Notes under the pieces: model-generated | Told to the model about the DNA's origin: nothing | Seen by the model: the letters and a program-made list of their open reading frames with translations, nothing else | Databases searched by the model: none | Position numbers and translations under genes: made by a program | In this document: positions 40,523-49,285 of the stretch, piece after piece | Numbering within the stretch: the stretch's first letter is position 1 | Layout of the letters: each line of letters opens with the position of its first letter | Source: Burkholderia cepacia ATCC 25416 | GTDB lineage: Bacteria > Pseudomonadota > Gammaproteobacteria > Burkholderiales > Burkholderiaceae | NCBI RefSeq assembly: GCF_001411495.1 | Contig: NZ_CP012982.1 | Span: 2,480,001 to 2,544,000 of the forward strand | Reading direction: 5' to 3' | Length of the DNA: 64,000 nt

Positions 40523-41101
40523 TCATTCCGCCGGATCCAGGCTGCCGTCGATCGCGAAACGGTAGCCGAGGTCCACTTGCGACGCGTCGCCGGGCGTATC
40601 GGTCCGCTTCAGCACGAACTCGAACGCGGGTTCGTACCAGCCGTCGCGCGGCACTTCGCCACCGAGGATTTCGACGTCGTACCAGCCGTTGTCGAGGTCG
40701 ATCACGGGCCGGCCCGGTTCGCGATAACGCGCAAGCAGCGCGTTCACCGATTCGTTGTTGAAGCGCTCGAGAATGCGCCACGTGTAAAGCATCACCGAAC
40801 GGTGTTCGACGCGCAGCACGTATCCGCCGCGCCGATGCTGCAGGCGGCTTCCGGCCTTCAGCAGTTCGGGCGTGTCGTCGTCCAGCGTGAAGATGACCGT
40901 ATACGGATGGTTCTCGATACCGGCCAGCGGAATGACGACGCCTTCGAGCACGGCGTGGTCGCCGCTGTCGCCGGTCGTGAACGCGGACGCGACGTTGTCC
41001 GGCAGCCGATGTGTTTCCTTGTAGCGCTTCAGCAGCAGAAGATCGCCGACGAGGAAACAGTCGATCAGGTCGTTGAGGACTTCGGAGAATTCATGCCGCA
41101 T
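40523..41101 (-). CDS. Conserved protein of unknown function
   Basis: 192-aa soluble protein, not recognised. It begins MRHEFSEVLNDLIDCFLVGDLLLLKRYKE and contains FTLDDDTPELLKAGSRLQHRRGG and a C-terminal DLGYRFAIDGSLDPAE. It is acidic with mixed alpha/beta content and has no signal peptide. It is one of a run of five genes on this strand that appear mostly independent. Confidence 0.75.
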   Translation of the reverse strand: MRHEFSEVLNDLIDCFLVGDLLLLKRYKETHRLPDNVASAFTTGDSGDHAVLEGVVIPLAGIENHPYTVIFTLDDDTPELLKAGSRLQHRRGGYVLRVEHRSVMLYTWRILERFNNESVNALLARYREPGRPVIDLDNGWYDVEILGGEVPRDGWYEPAFEFVLKRTDTPGDASQVDLGYRFAIDGSLDPAE

Positions 41102-41163
41102 CGTCGTGTCTTTCGAAGGCGGCGTGCCGCGACCTGCACGGCGGCACACCGCGTCCGGCGAGC

Positions 41164-41553
41164 TTACTCGCCGAGCCTGGACGTCACGCAACCCGTGCTC
41201 GAGCACTCGCGCTCACGCTCGCGCAGGAACGACAGCCGCGACTGCGTCATGTCGTTCGCGCACTGGATATCCACGAGGTAGCTGTTGTTGCGCGTTTCGC
41301 TGCACTGCGCATCGCGTTGCTTCAGCCATGCGAGCTGGCCGGCCTTCAGCGCGGCCTGCTGGTCGCCGCTCAGTTGCTTGCGCAGGCGGCCGTATTCGTC
41401 GTTCAGATCGCGATCGGACTGAGAGAACTGCGTGCTGGTGCAGTACACCTGGTCGAACGCGCTGCGCGGCTTCCCGCAGCCGGCCGCGTGCGCGGCGAAC
41501 GGAACGGCAAGCGCGAGCAGTGCGCAGGATGCGAGCAGATTCTTCTTTTTCAT
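41164..41553 (-). CDS. LprI/DUF1311-family secreted protein
   Basis: 129-aa exported protein. A signal peptide (about 1-23, MKKKNLLASCALLALAVPFAAHA) precedes a four-Cys helical domain with the DUF1311 pattern D-x-V-Y-C-T-S-x-x-F-S-x-S-D-R-D-L-N-D-E-Y (about 33-53) and W-L-K-Q-R-D-A-Q-C. The family includes LprI, a periplasmic or surface lysozyme inhibitor. CAGGAG precedes the ATG at 41553. It lies next to a peptidoglycan amidase gene. Confidence 0.85.
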   Translation of the reverse strand: MKKKNLLASCALLALAVPFAAHAAGCGKPRSAFDQVYCTSTQFSQSDRDLNDEYGRLRKQLSGDQQAALKAGQLAWLKQRDAQCSETRNNSYLVDIQCANDMTQSRLSFLRERERECSSTGCVTSRLGE

Positions 41554-41607
41554 GGTGATGCTCCTGACTGGGTGAAAACCGTTGGGCCCGATGGGCGATT
41601 GCATCGT

Positions 41608-42372
41608 TTATTGAGGTGCGGTGCACGCGTCGATCCCGCCCGCGATCGCGGCGGACAGCTTCTGGATCGTTTCGCGACGCGCAAGCCGTGCTTCCTCGTC
41701 CGGGTTGACGATCACGCCGGCCTCGACGAGCACCGCCGGAATCGGCGCGGTGCGCAGCACGACGAGATCGTCGAAGCGGTGAATGCCGAGTGCCGGATCG
41801 ATCAGCGGGCGGTTCTCGCCGCGGATCGGCTGCGCGTGATACAGCGACGGCCGTTCGCCGGCCGCGACCAGCCGTTCGGCGATCACCTTCGCGCAACGCA
41901 GGCTTTCCGCATAGTGCGGATTGCGTTCCGACACGAACACCGAGAAGCCGCGGAATTCGCGCTGCCGGCCCGCGTCGATGAACTGCTGCTGCATCGAGTC
42001 GTGATGGATCGACACAAACAGGTTCGCGTCGGGCGCCTGGGTCGAGCGCTGGTCGAGCGAGATCTCGCGGCCGTCGGCCGACGTGCGCAGCACGCGGTCG
42101 CCATGCGCGGCGAGTTTTTCGGCGACCGCCGCGGACAGGTCGAGGTTGTACAGGTATTCGACGCGGCCGCTTGCGCCGGTGGAGCCCGGGTGAGCGGGCG
42201 TATGGCCGGTGTCGACGACGATGTAGCGCCCGGAGGCGGGCGCGGTGCCGGCGGTGGCCGCGGTGTCGGCCGCATGCAGCGCCAGCGGCGCGCCGAGCAG
42301 CGCGGTGCAGGCGAGCACGCGTGCGGCGGCGCGCACGAACGGGCGAAGGCGTCGGATGGTTCGGTTCGTCAT
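41608..42372 (-). CDS. N-acetylmuramoyl-L-alanine amidase (Amidase_3)
   Basis: 254-aa periplasmic Zn2+ amidase that cuts the bond between N-acetylmuramic acid and the stem peptide. Metal and catalytic residues are visible: the first His in VVDTGHTP, Glu in RVEYLYN, the second His in SIHHDSM, and the catalytic Glu in VLVEAGVI. A signal peptide covers about the first 35 residues. There is no AMIN domain. The start at 42372 or 21 bp earlier cannot be decided, because neither has a clear ribosome site. Confidence 0.87.
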   Translation of the reverse strand: MTNRTIRRLRPFVRAAARVLACTALLGAPLALHAADTAATAGTAPASGRYIVVDTGHTPAHPGSTGASGRVEYLYNLDLSAAVAEKLAAHGDRVLRTSADGREISLDQRSTQAPDANLFVSIHHDSMQQQFIDAGRQREFRGFSVFVSERNPHYAESLRCAKVIAERLVAAGERPSLYHAQPIRGENRPLIDPALGIHRFDDLVVLRTAPIPAVLVEAGVIVNPDEEARLARRETIQKLSAAIAGGIDACTAPQ

Positions 42373-42496
42373 TGTTGTTGTCGAGGAGGGCATACGGCGC
42401 GTCGGACGGCGCGGCACCGTCGGCCTGCTCAATGCAGTCGGAATGTCGCGCGATTATAGCGGCTGGCGGCGGCGCCGCAATGACGGATGACGGCGG

Positions 42497-44116
42497 TCAG
42501 GCCAGCACGCGCCGGGCGGCGAGCATGCCCCAGTACGACGCTTCCTCGAACAGCGACAGCCCGGACAGGTCCGCATGCGCGAACACGACGGGGCCGTCGG
42601 CCTCGCGCAGCGCGAGCAGCCCCGGCCGGCTCAGGAAGCCGACGTCGGGCGTCGCCATCGCATGACCGCGCACGGTGATCTCGAGCGCCGTCGCGTGCTT
42701 CCAGAGTTCGCGTCCGTAGACGGCCTGCAGGTCGATCGCCGCCTGTTCGCGCAACGCATCGGGCCTGGCCTGGGCAAGCCAGCGGCGCGTGTCGTCCGGC
42801 GTTTGCGTACTCAACGCCTGATAGGCGGAGAACACCGAACGCGTCGGCGGCGACATCCGGATCAGCTGGTGCGTCGACACGACATAACCGAGCGCCGCGC
42901 CGTCGTACACGACGTTGTCCCACGCGAGCGGCACGCCCGCTTCCTCGGCCGGCATGCCGTCGAGCAGGAAGTTGGACACGAGCCACGGCGCGCGCGGCGG
43001 CAGGTCGCGCGCGGGGTCGAAGCCGTATGCGCCGAGCTGCGGAAACACGCGCGCCGCGACGAACAGCGGCATCGCGCTCACGACGCGCCGCGCCTTCAGC
43101 ATGAACGTCGACAGCGCACCGTCGTTGCCGACGCGCGCGCACAGCACGTCGACGCCGCCCGCGCGTTCGGTCGCGCGCACCGCGAAGCCGTCGCGCGACC
43201 ACGCGCCGGAACCGGTGCGCGCGGTGATCGAATCGCTCAGCTTCGTCACCATCGTGTGCAGCCCGTCGGGCCAGGTCAGCACCGCGCCGTCGCTCGCATC
43301 GCCCGCGTGGCCGCCGCGCGACGAGAAGTAGTGCAGGCCGGCCCACGCGGACACGCGCTCGTACCCGGCGCCATAGTCGTCGCGGCAGCAGTAGTTCAGG
43401 TACCAGTGCAACGCCTTCGCCGTGTAGCCCTCGTCGAGCAGCCACTGGCGGAACGAGCGCCGGTCCAGCGCGCGCCAGCGCGGGTCGCGCGACGATTCGG
43501 CGATGGGGATGCAGAACACCTTGCGGCCGTCGGCGCCGCGCGCGGTGCGCAGCCCGTCGGTGTAGGCGAAGAACTTCGCCTGTTGCGCGAGTTCGTCTGC
43601 GCCGAGGCCGGCGGTCGGCACGATGCCGTCCTGCCACTGGCCGGCGATGAAGAGCCGTTCGTCGGGCGCATGCACGAGCGCGCGTTCGTCGTACACAGGG
43701 CGTGCGGAGAACGGCGCGGATTCGATCACACCGAGATCGGCGAGCATGTCGCGCAGGTGCGCGGATTCGAGCGACGGCAGCGGCAGGTAGTGCGCGCCCT
43801 TGGGATAACCGAGATCGCCGAAGCGGCCGCCGGCGGCATTGCCGCCGAATTCGGGGCCCGCGAGCACCGTGAAGCGCGTGTGCCCTGCGCGCGCAAGCTG
43901 CCATGCGCACGACAGCCCGGCGGCACCCGCGCCGAGGATCGCGACGTCGGTTTCGATCGTGCCGGAAGGCGGCGGCAGCGTCGCATGGTCGCGCAGCGCA
44001 TGGCCTTCGCGCATGCCGGGGTAGCCGACCTGCGGCGTCGTCTCGATCCAGCCGGTGCGCCCGCAGGCGGCGAGCGATGCGGCGGCCGACGCGACGAGGA
44101 ACGTGCGGCGGTCCAT
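42497..44116 (-). CDS. FAD-dependent amine oxidase-like lipoprotein
   Basis: 539-aa flavoprotein. The N-terminus MDRRTFLVASAAASLAACG has a twin-arginine-like RR, a hydrophobic core and a lipobox ending at Cys18, so it is probably Tat-exported and lipid-anchored. The Rossmann motif follows as DVAILGAGAAGLSCAWQLARAG (about 57-78), and the C-terminal FAD loop reads VFAHADLSGLSLFEEASYWG. It belongs to the NAD(P)-binding Rossmann/flavin amine oxidase group. Its start codon overlaps the stop codon of the spermidine-synthase-like gene, so the two are coupled; a role in polyamine oxidation outside the cytoplasm is an inference. Confidence 0.84.
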   Translation of the reverse strand: MDRRTFLVASAAASLAACGRTGWIETTPQVGYPGMREGHALRDHATLPPPSGTIETDVAILGAGAAGLSCAWQLARAGHTRFTVLAGPEFGGNAAGGRFGDLGYPKGAHYLPLPSLESAHLRDMLADLGVIESAPFSARPVYDERALVHAPDERLFIAGQWQDGIVPTAGLGADELAQQAKFFAYTDGLRTARGADGRKVFCIPIAESSRDPRWRALDRRSFRQWLLDEGYTAKALHWYLNYCCRDDYGAGYERVSAWAGLHYFSSRGGHAGDASDGAVLTWPDGLHTMVTKLSDSITARTGSGAWSRDGFAVRATERAGGVDVLCARVGNDGALSTFMLKARRVVSAMPLFVAARVFPQLGAYGFDPARDLPPRAPWLVSNFLLDGMPAEEAGVPLAWDNVVYDGAALGYVVSTHQLIRMSPPTRSVFSAYQALSTQTPDDTRRWLAQARPDALREQAAIDLQAVYGRELWKHATALEITVRGHAMATPDVGFLSRPGLLALREADGPVVFAHADLSGLSLFEEASYWGMLAARRVLA

Positions 44117-45630
44117 CAGCGCAGCACGTGCTTCCAGTCGTCGTCGAAGCGGCGCACGAGCGGCTGGTCGTTGAGTTCGTTCGGCGACATCGGCAGCGAC
44201 GGCATGTCGGCCGGGAAGTGGAACATCTCGGCGGCCGTCTGCGCGTCGAGCCAGCGGGTGGGCACCGAGTAGTGCGTCGGGACCGTGAAATCGCGGCGCT
44301 TGCCGGCGATCACGAAGCCCCAGTCGCCGAACGACGGCACGTAGCAGTGGTACGGCCACGTGTTGAGCCCCGCTTCGTGCAGCGTCGCGATGATGGTCCA
44401 GTACGCGTGCGGCGCGAAATACGGCGACGTCGACTGGATCACCGCATAGCCGTTCTCCGACAGGTGGCGCGCGAGCAGCCGGAACACGGGTACCGAATAC
44501 AGCCGGCCGAGCCCGAAGTTGGTCGGGTCGGGGAAGTCGACCACGATCGCGTCGTACACGTCGGCGTTCGATTCGAGCCAGCGTATCGCGTCGTCGTTGA
44601 TCACGTGCACGCGCGGGTCCTTCAGCGAGCCCTGGTTCAGCTTGACGAGCGGGGCGGACGTCGAGAACAGCTTCGTCATCGCGGGGTCGAGATCGACGAG
44701 CGTGATCTGTTCGAGGTTGCGGTGCTTCAGCAGTTCACGCACCGCGAGCCCGTCGCCGCCGCCGAGCACGAGCACGCGCTTCGCCCACGGCAGTGCCTCG
44801 ATCGTCGGGTGGATCAGCGCCTCGTGATAACGATGCTCGTCGCGCGACGAGAACTGCAGGTTGCCGTTCAGGTACAGCCGCATGTCGTCGTGCCATTGCG
44901 TGAGCACGATGCGCTGGTACGGTGTCGTTTCCGAATAGATCGTCTCGTCGCCGTACACGCCGTGTTCGGCCCAGTGCGTGATGCGGTCCGACAGCACGAA
45001 GCCGGCGACGAGCAGCCCGATCACGAGCGACGCGCGCATCAGCTTGCCGCGCACGTTGCGGATCTCGTCGCGGAACAGGTGCGTCGTCCACAGCGCGACG
45101 AAGGCGTTCAGGAGCCCGAACAGGAAGCTGGTGCGCAGCAGGCCGAGGCGCGGCGCGAGCACGAGCGGGAAGATCAGCGACACGGCGAGCGAGCCGAGAT
45201 AGTCGAAGGTCAGCACTTCGCTGACGGTATGGCGGAATGCCTGGCGACGCTGCTGGAACGCGCGCATCACGAGCGGGATCTCCATCCCGATCAGCAGGCC
45301 GAGCGCGAGCACCAGGGCGTAAAGCGCCGCGCGGAACGGCGCGGCGAGCCAGGCGAACACCGCGAACAGCAGCGCGGCCGACACGCCGCCGAGCAGGCCG
45401 ACCAGCAACTCGATATCGACGAAGCGGTCGAGCACGTCGTCGTCCTCGACGAACTTCGCGAGCCACGAGCCGATCCCCATCGCGAACAGGTAGCTGCCGA
45501 TCACCGACGAGAACTGCAGGATCGAATCGCCGAGCAGGTAGCTCGACAAGGCGCTGCTGATCAGTTCGTAGCCGAGCCCGCACGACGCGAGCACGAGAAT
45601 CGACAGGACGAGCGCACGCCTATGCAGCAT
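44116..45630 (-). CDS. Membrane-anchored spermidine synthase-like protein
   Basis: 504-aa protein in two parts. Residues about 1-210 contain seven or so membrane helices; residues about 240-480 form a spermidine-synthase-type Rossmann methyltransferase fold, with the glycine motif VLVLGGGDGLAVRELL, TLVDLDPAMTKLF, and the catalytic-type Asp in DAIVVDFPDPTNFGLGRLYS. Such fused proteins are widespread and usually lie with DUF350 and S-adenosylmethionine decarboxylase genes, as here. It should use decarboxylated SAM; the acceptor is unknown. It diverges from the DUF350 operon across 121 bp. Confidence 0.88.
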   Translation of the reverse strand: MLHRRALVLSILVLASCGLGYELISSALSSYLLGDSILQFSSVIGSYLFAMGIGSWLAKFVEDDDVLDRFVDIELLVGLLGGVSAALLFAVFAWLAAPFRAALYALVLALGLLIGMEIPLVMRAFQQRRQAFRHTVSEVLTFDYLGSLAVSLIFPLVLAPRLGLLRTSFLFGLLNAFVALWTTHLFRDEIRNVRGKLMRASLVIGLLVAGFVLSDRITHWAEHGVYGDETIYSETTPYQRIVLTQWHDDMRLYLNGNLQFSSRDEHRYHEALIHPTIEALPWAKRVLVLGGGDGLAVRELLKHRNLEQITLVDLDPAMTKLFSTSAPLVKLNQGSLKDPRVHVINDDAIRWLESNADVYDAIVVDFPDPTNFGLGRLYSVPVFRLLARHLSENGYAVIQSTSPYFAPHAYWTIIATLHEAGLNTWPYHCYVPSFGDWGFVIAGKRRDFTVPTHYSVPTRWLDAQTAAEMFHFPADMPSLPMSPNELNDQPLVRRFDDDWKHVLR

Positions 45631-45751
45631 GGCGCATCCGTTGTGCAGTGTTCGGCAATGTGGATATACTGGCGCGGAATTTTGTCCGGTGGCCCCGCGC
45701 GGGCCGGCCGGCGACGGGGCGGCGAACCGAGCACAAAATCCGAGGGAAAGA

Positions 45752-46138
45752 ATGAATAGTGCCTATCTCTATGCGGTTCATTTACTGTCGGCGTTCGTGC
45801 TGCTTCTTGTGTTCGCGGCAGTGTACCTGAAGGTCACTCCGTTCGACGAACTGGCGCTGATCCGCGACGGCAACGCGGCCGCGACGCTGTCGTTCGGCGG
45901 TGCGCTGATCGGCTTCTGCCTGACGCTCGCGTCCAGCATCGCGCACAATTCCACATTCGGCGAAGTCGTGATCTGGGCCGTCGGCGCGATGGTCGTGCAG
46001 CTGATCACCTATGCGGCGCTGACGCGCCTGATGCCCGGCATGAATCACGCGATCGAGGATCGCAACGTCGCGATGGGCGGCCTGATGGGCACCGCGTCGC
46101 TCGTCGTCGGCATCATCAATGCCGCCTGCCTGACCTGA
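45752..46138 (+). CDS. DUF350 membrane protein
   Basis: 128-aa protein with four helices in two similar halves, the DUF350 pattern (LLSAFVLLLVFAAVYLKVTPFDE then LSFGGALIGFCLTLASSIAHN, and ALTRLMPGMNHAIEDRNVAMGG). E. coli YjfL belongs to this family. GAGGGAAAG precedes the ATG. It is the first gene of a tightly packed operon with SPFH, DUF4178, a tiny membrane protein, SpeD and a secreted protein. Confidence 0.89.
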   Translation: MNSAYLYAVHLLSAFVLLLVFAAVYLKVTPFDELALIRDGNAAATLSFGGALIGFCLTLASSIAHNSTFGEVVIWAVGAMVVQLITYAALTRLMPGMNHAIEDRNVAMGGLMGTASLVVGIINAACLT

Positions 46139-46165
46139 CGCGCCACGCGTTTCGAGGAGACCGAC

Positions 46166-47206
46166 ATGAGTCTGGGATCGTTTATCCGCAAGCAGTTCAT
46201 CGACGTCCTGCAATGGACGGAAGACACCGACGGCGTGCTGGCCTGGCGCTACCCGATGGAAGACCAGGAAATCCAGTACGGCGGCAAGCTGACCGTGCGC
46301 GAAACGCAGGTCGCGATCTTCGTCAACGAAGGCAAGGTGGCCGACGTGTTCCAGCCGGGGCTGTACACGCTGGAAACGAATACGCTGCCGGTGCTCACGT
46401 ACCTGAAGAACTGGGACAAACTCTTTCAGTCGCCTTTCAAGTCGGACGTCTATTTCTTCAGCACGCGGCTGCAGCTCGGCCGCCGCTGGGGTACCGCGCA
46501 GCCGGTGACGATCCGCGACCGCGAATTCGGTTTCGTGCAGGTGCGCGCGTTCGGTATCTACTCGTACCGGATCGTCGACGCGGCCGCGTTCTATCGCGAG
46601 GTCAGCGGCACGCGCGCGCAGTACACGGTCGACGAGGTCGAACAGCAACTGCGCAACCTCGTCGTGACCGCGATGAGCACGACGTTCGGCTCGGCCGACG
46701 TGCCGTTCGTCGACATGGCCGCGAACCAGTCGCTGTTGTCGCAGCGTGTCGCCGACGCGCTGGCGCCTGTGTTCACGCGCTACGGCCTCGCGCTCGACGC
46801 GTTCGCGGTCGAGAGCGTGTCGCTGCCGGCCGAGCTGCAGAAGGCGCTCGACCTGCGGATCGGCGCGCGGATGGCCGGCGATCTCGCGCGCGCCACGCAA
46901 TACCAGACCGCGCAGGCGATTCCGCTCGCCGCGCAGAACCCGGGCGGCATCGCGGGCGTCGGCGCGGGGCTCGCCGCGGGCGCGGCGATCGGGCAGGCGA
47001 TGGCCGGACAGATCGCGGGCGCCGCGCAACCGGCGCCGGCCGCACCGCCCGCGGCCACTGCAGCGCCGGTGGCGGCCGCGCCGGCGGAAGGCACCGACTA
47101 CGTGCAGCGGCTCGAACAGCTGAAGGCGCTGTTCGACAAGGGCCTCGTGACCGAAGACGAATATTCGCGCGCGAAGGCCGAGATTCTCGCGAAGCTCACC
47201 CGGTAA
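46166..47206 (+). CDS. SPFH-domain protein with SHOCT tail (YdjI-like)
   Basis: 346-aa protein. An SPFH/virion-core-like domain (about 25-250, with FVNEGKVADVFQPGLYTLET and DVYFFSTRLQLGRRWGTAQPV) is followed by an Ala/Gly/Pro linker (about 252-310) and a short SHOCT motif at the end (LEQLKALFDKGLVTEDEYSRAKAEIL). It resembles Bacillus YdjI, which is recruited to the membrane with a PspA-like protein under envelope stress. It sits 27 bp after DUF350 and 9 bp before DUF4178. Confidence 0.88.
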   Translation: MSLGSFIRKQFIDVLQWTEDTDGVLAWRYPMEDQEIQYGGKLTVRETQVAIFVNEGKVADVFQPGLYTLETNTLPVLTYLKNWDKLFQSPFKSDVYFFSTRLQLGRRWGTAQPVTIRDREFGFVQVRAFGIYSYRIVDAAAFYREVSGTRAQYTVDEVEQQLRNLVVTAMSTTFGSADVPFVDMAANQSLLSQRVADALAPVFTRYGLALDAFAVESVSLPAELQKALDLRIGARMAGDLARATQYQTAQAIPLAAQNPGGIAGVGAGLAAGAAIGQAMAGQIAGAAQPAPAAPPAATAAPVAAAPAEGTDYVQRLEQLKALFDKGLVTEDEYSRAKAEILAKLTR

Positions 47207-47215
47207 GCGTCGCGC

Positions 47216-48733
47216 ATGTTCAGTACCTCGTGCCCCCAGTGCGGCGCGCCGGTCGAGTTTCGCTCGGCGGCGGCGGTGATGGCCGTCTGCGCGTTCTGCC
47301 GCAGCACGCTGCTCAAGCGCGGGACCGACGTCGAGCGGATCGGCGAACTGGCCACGGTGCTCGACGATGCGTCGCCGATCCAGATCGGCACGGCCGGGCG
47401 CTACGGCAAGCGCACGTTCACGGTGCTCGGGCGCATCCAGATGACCTACGACGCCGGCGTGTGGAGCGAATGGTATGTCGTGTTCGACGACGGCACGTTC
47501 GGCTGGCTGTCGGATGCGTCGGGCCAGTACGCGGTGACGGTGCGCGAGCCCGACGATGCGTCCGGCGGCGCGTGGCCCGCGTTCGGCACACTGGAGCCGG
47601 GCATGCGGATCGACCACGGCGGCCGCGCGTTTCTCGTGTCCGACGTGCGTACCGCGCGCTGCACGGGCGGCGACGGCGAGCTGCCGTTCCGCGTCGATGC
47701 CGGCTGGGAGGCGCGCGTCGTCGACCTGCGGACCGGCAACGCATTCGCGACATACGACTATTCCGACGCCGATTCGAACGGCGGGAGTCCGGCCGTCTAT
47801 ACGGGCGAAGCGCTGGAGTTCGACGCGCTCGCGTTCACCGGGCTGCGCGATACCGACAACGATACGCGCGAGAAGCGCGGTGCGGAGATGGTGCCGTTCG
47901 CGTGCCCGAGCTGCGGCGCGCCGCTGTCGTATGCGCCGAACGTGGCCGACTACGTCGTGTGCGGCAGTTGCCATGCGGGCGTGCAGTGCACGGCCGAGCA
48001 GCAGACCGTGTTCGCGGCGCAGCGCAAGCTCGAAGCGGTGAAGGGGGCGCTGGAGCTCGGCGCGATCGGCACGTTCGACGGCGTGAAGTACACGGTGATC
48101 GGGATGATGCGCTGCCGCGTGCCGGGCGACGAAGAGACGTGGGACGAATACCTGCTGCTGAACCCGAAGCGCGGTTTCCTGTGGCTCGTGCAGAGCGAAG
48201 GGCGCTGGGAGCGTGTGCAGGTGCTCGACCAGTGGCCGACGATCGGCAGCGAGTCCGACGTGACCGACGGCGGCAAGACCTACCGCCTGCGTGAGGAATA
48301 CGACTCGGAGGTCGTCTATGTGGTCGGCGCGTTCAACTGGCGCGTGCAGGTCGGCGATCGCACGTCGATCATCGACTATGGCTGGCAGAAGGACAAGCTG
48401 ACGCGCGAGCGCAGCGATGCGGAGATCGTCTGGTCGCGCGCGCGGCCGCTGTCGGGCAGCACGCTCGCCGAACGCTTCGGCACGCCGGCGCTCGCGACGG
48501 CCGCGGCCGCGGCGGCAACGGGTGCCACCGCGTCGACCGGCCTGTTCGGCCGGAAAGGCCCGCACAGTTTCGCGCCGCTGCCGCTCGTGTTCAGCGCGCT
48601 GCTCGCGATCCTGAACATGGGCTCGCTGTTCTCGTTCAGCGGCCGCTCCGTTTACGTGCTGGTCGGCCTGCTGGTGCTGTGGCTGCCTGAATGGCTGTGG
48701 AAGAGTTTTGCGTCGGACGGGGGCAACGCGTGA
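47216..48733 (+). CDS. DUF4178 protein with two zinc ribbons
   Basis: 505-aa protein. It starts with a zinc ribbon (C-P-Q-C-G at 6-10, C-A-F-C at 25-28), continues with a first DUF4178 domain (about 45-190), has a second ribbon (C-P-S-C-G about 230, C-G-S-C about 249), a second DUF4178 domain (about 275-420), and ends with one or two membrane helices (about 460-500). It is the largest product of the operon; function unknown. Its stop codon overlaps the GTG start of the next gene. Confidence 0.86.
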   Translation: MFSTSCPQCGAPVEFRSAAAVMAVCAFCRSTLLKRGTDVERIGELATVLDDASPIQIGTAGRYGKRTFTVLGRIQMTYDAGVWSEWYVVFDDGTFGWLSDASGQYAVTVREPDDASGGAWPAFGTLEPGMRIDHGGRAFLVSDVRTARCTGGDGELPFRVDAGWEARVVDLRTGNAFATYDYSDADSNGGSPAVYTGEALEFDALAFTGLRDTDNDTREKRGAEMVPFACPSCGAPLSYAPNVADYVVCGSCHAGVQCTAEQQTVFAAQRKLEAVKGALELGAIGTFDGVKYTVIGMMRCRVPGDEETWDEYLLLNPKRGFLWLVQSEGRWERVQVLDQWPTIGSESDVTDGGKTYRLREEYDSEVVYVVGAFNWRVQVGDRTSIIDYGWQKDKLTRERSDAEIVWSRARPLSGSTLAERFGTPALATAAAAAATGATASTGLFGRKGPHSFAPLPLVFSALLAILNMGSLFSFSGRSVYVLVGLLVLWLPEWLWKSFASDGGNA

Positions 48734-48879
48734 TCCGGTACATCCTCTACGGTGTCTACGGCCTGATCGTCGTCACGCTGTTCAGCTGCGCGTCGATCGG
48801 CGGCAGCGGTTCGGGCGGCGGTGGCTGGGGCAGTTCGTCGGCCCGCAGCGGCTACTCGTCGTACGGGTCGCACAAATGA
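48730..48879 (+). CDS. Tiny single-pass membrane protein with Gly/Ser tail
   Basis: 49-aa product started by GTG, overlapping the DUF4178 stop (GTGA), and ending in an ATGA overlap with speD. It has one hydrophobic helix (about residues 4-20, RYILYGVYGLIVVTLFS) with a Cys at about 21 that could be lipidated, then a Gly/Ser-rich tail (SGGGGWGSSSARSGYSSYG). Coupling on both sides argues that it is real. Similar short proteins (DUF4247-like) accompany DUF350/SPFH operons. Confidence 0.74.
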   Translation: MIRYILYGVYGLIVVTLFSCASIGGSGSGGGGWGSSSARSGYSSYGSHK

Positions 48880-49259
48880 CCGCGCGCGACGGGATCGCGC
48901 CGCCGCGCGAGACGTTCGGTTCGCACGTGCTGGCCGACCTGGCCGGCATCGACGCGGCGTTGCTGCGCGACGCCGCACGGCTCGAGACGCTGCTCACCGA
49001 AGCGGCGCGGCAGGCGGGCGCGCGCGTGATCGGCGCGCATTTCCATCATTTCGGCGGCGAGCACGGTGTGACGGGTGTCGTGCTGCTCGCCGAATCGCAC
49101 ATCACGATCCATACGTGGCCCGAGCATCGCTTCGCGGCCGTCGACGCGTTCATGTGCGGTGCGGCGCGTGCGGCCGAGGCGGTCGATGCGATTGCCGCTG
49201 CGCTCGGCACGCAGGCGCAAGTCCGGCAGCAGGTTGCGCGCGGCGGCGCGGCGACGTGA
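48876..49259 (+). CDS. speD: S-adenosylmethionine decarboxylase, class 1B
   Basis: 127-aa pyruvoyl-dependent enzyme that makes decarboxylated SAM, the aminopropyl donor for spermidine synthesis. The processing site E-S-H (cleavage before Ser74), His79 in ITIHTWPEHR and the catalytic Cys94 in DAFMCG are intact. This is the short SpeH-type form. It is coupled to the preceding gene by ATGA and probably supplies the membrane-anchored spermidine-synthase-like enzyme encoded on the other strand. Confidence 0.93.
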   Translation: MTARDGIAPPRETFGSHVLADLAGIDAALLRDAARLETLLTEAARQAGARVIGAHFHHFGGEHGVTGVVLLAESHITIHTWPEHRFAAVDAFMCGAARAAEAVDAIAAALGTQAQVRQQVARGGAAT

Positions 49260-49285
49260 GCGGTCGTTCGACTCTCGTTGCCGAA

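Noticed and set aside
45782..48565. Minus-strand frame of over 900 codons across the SPFH/DUF4178 genes
   Set aside because: Arg/Ala-rich shadow of the plus-strand operon, which has clear domains and overlapping starts.
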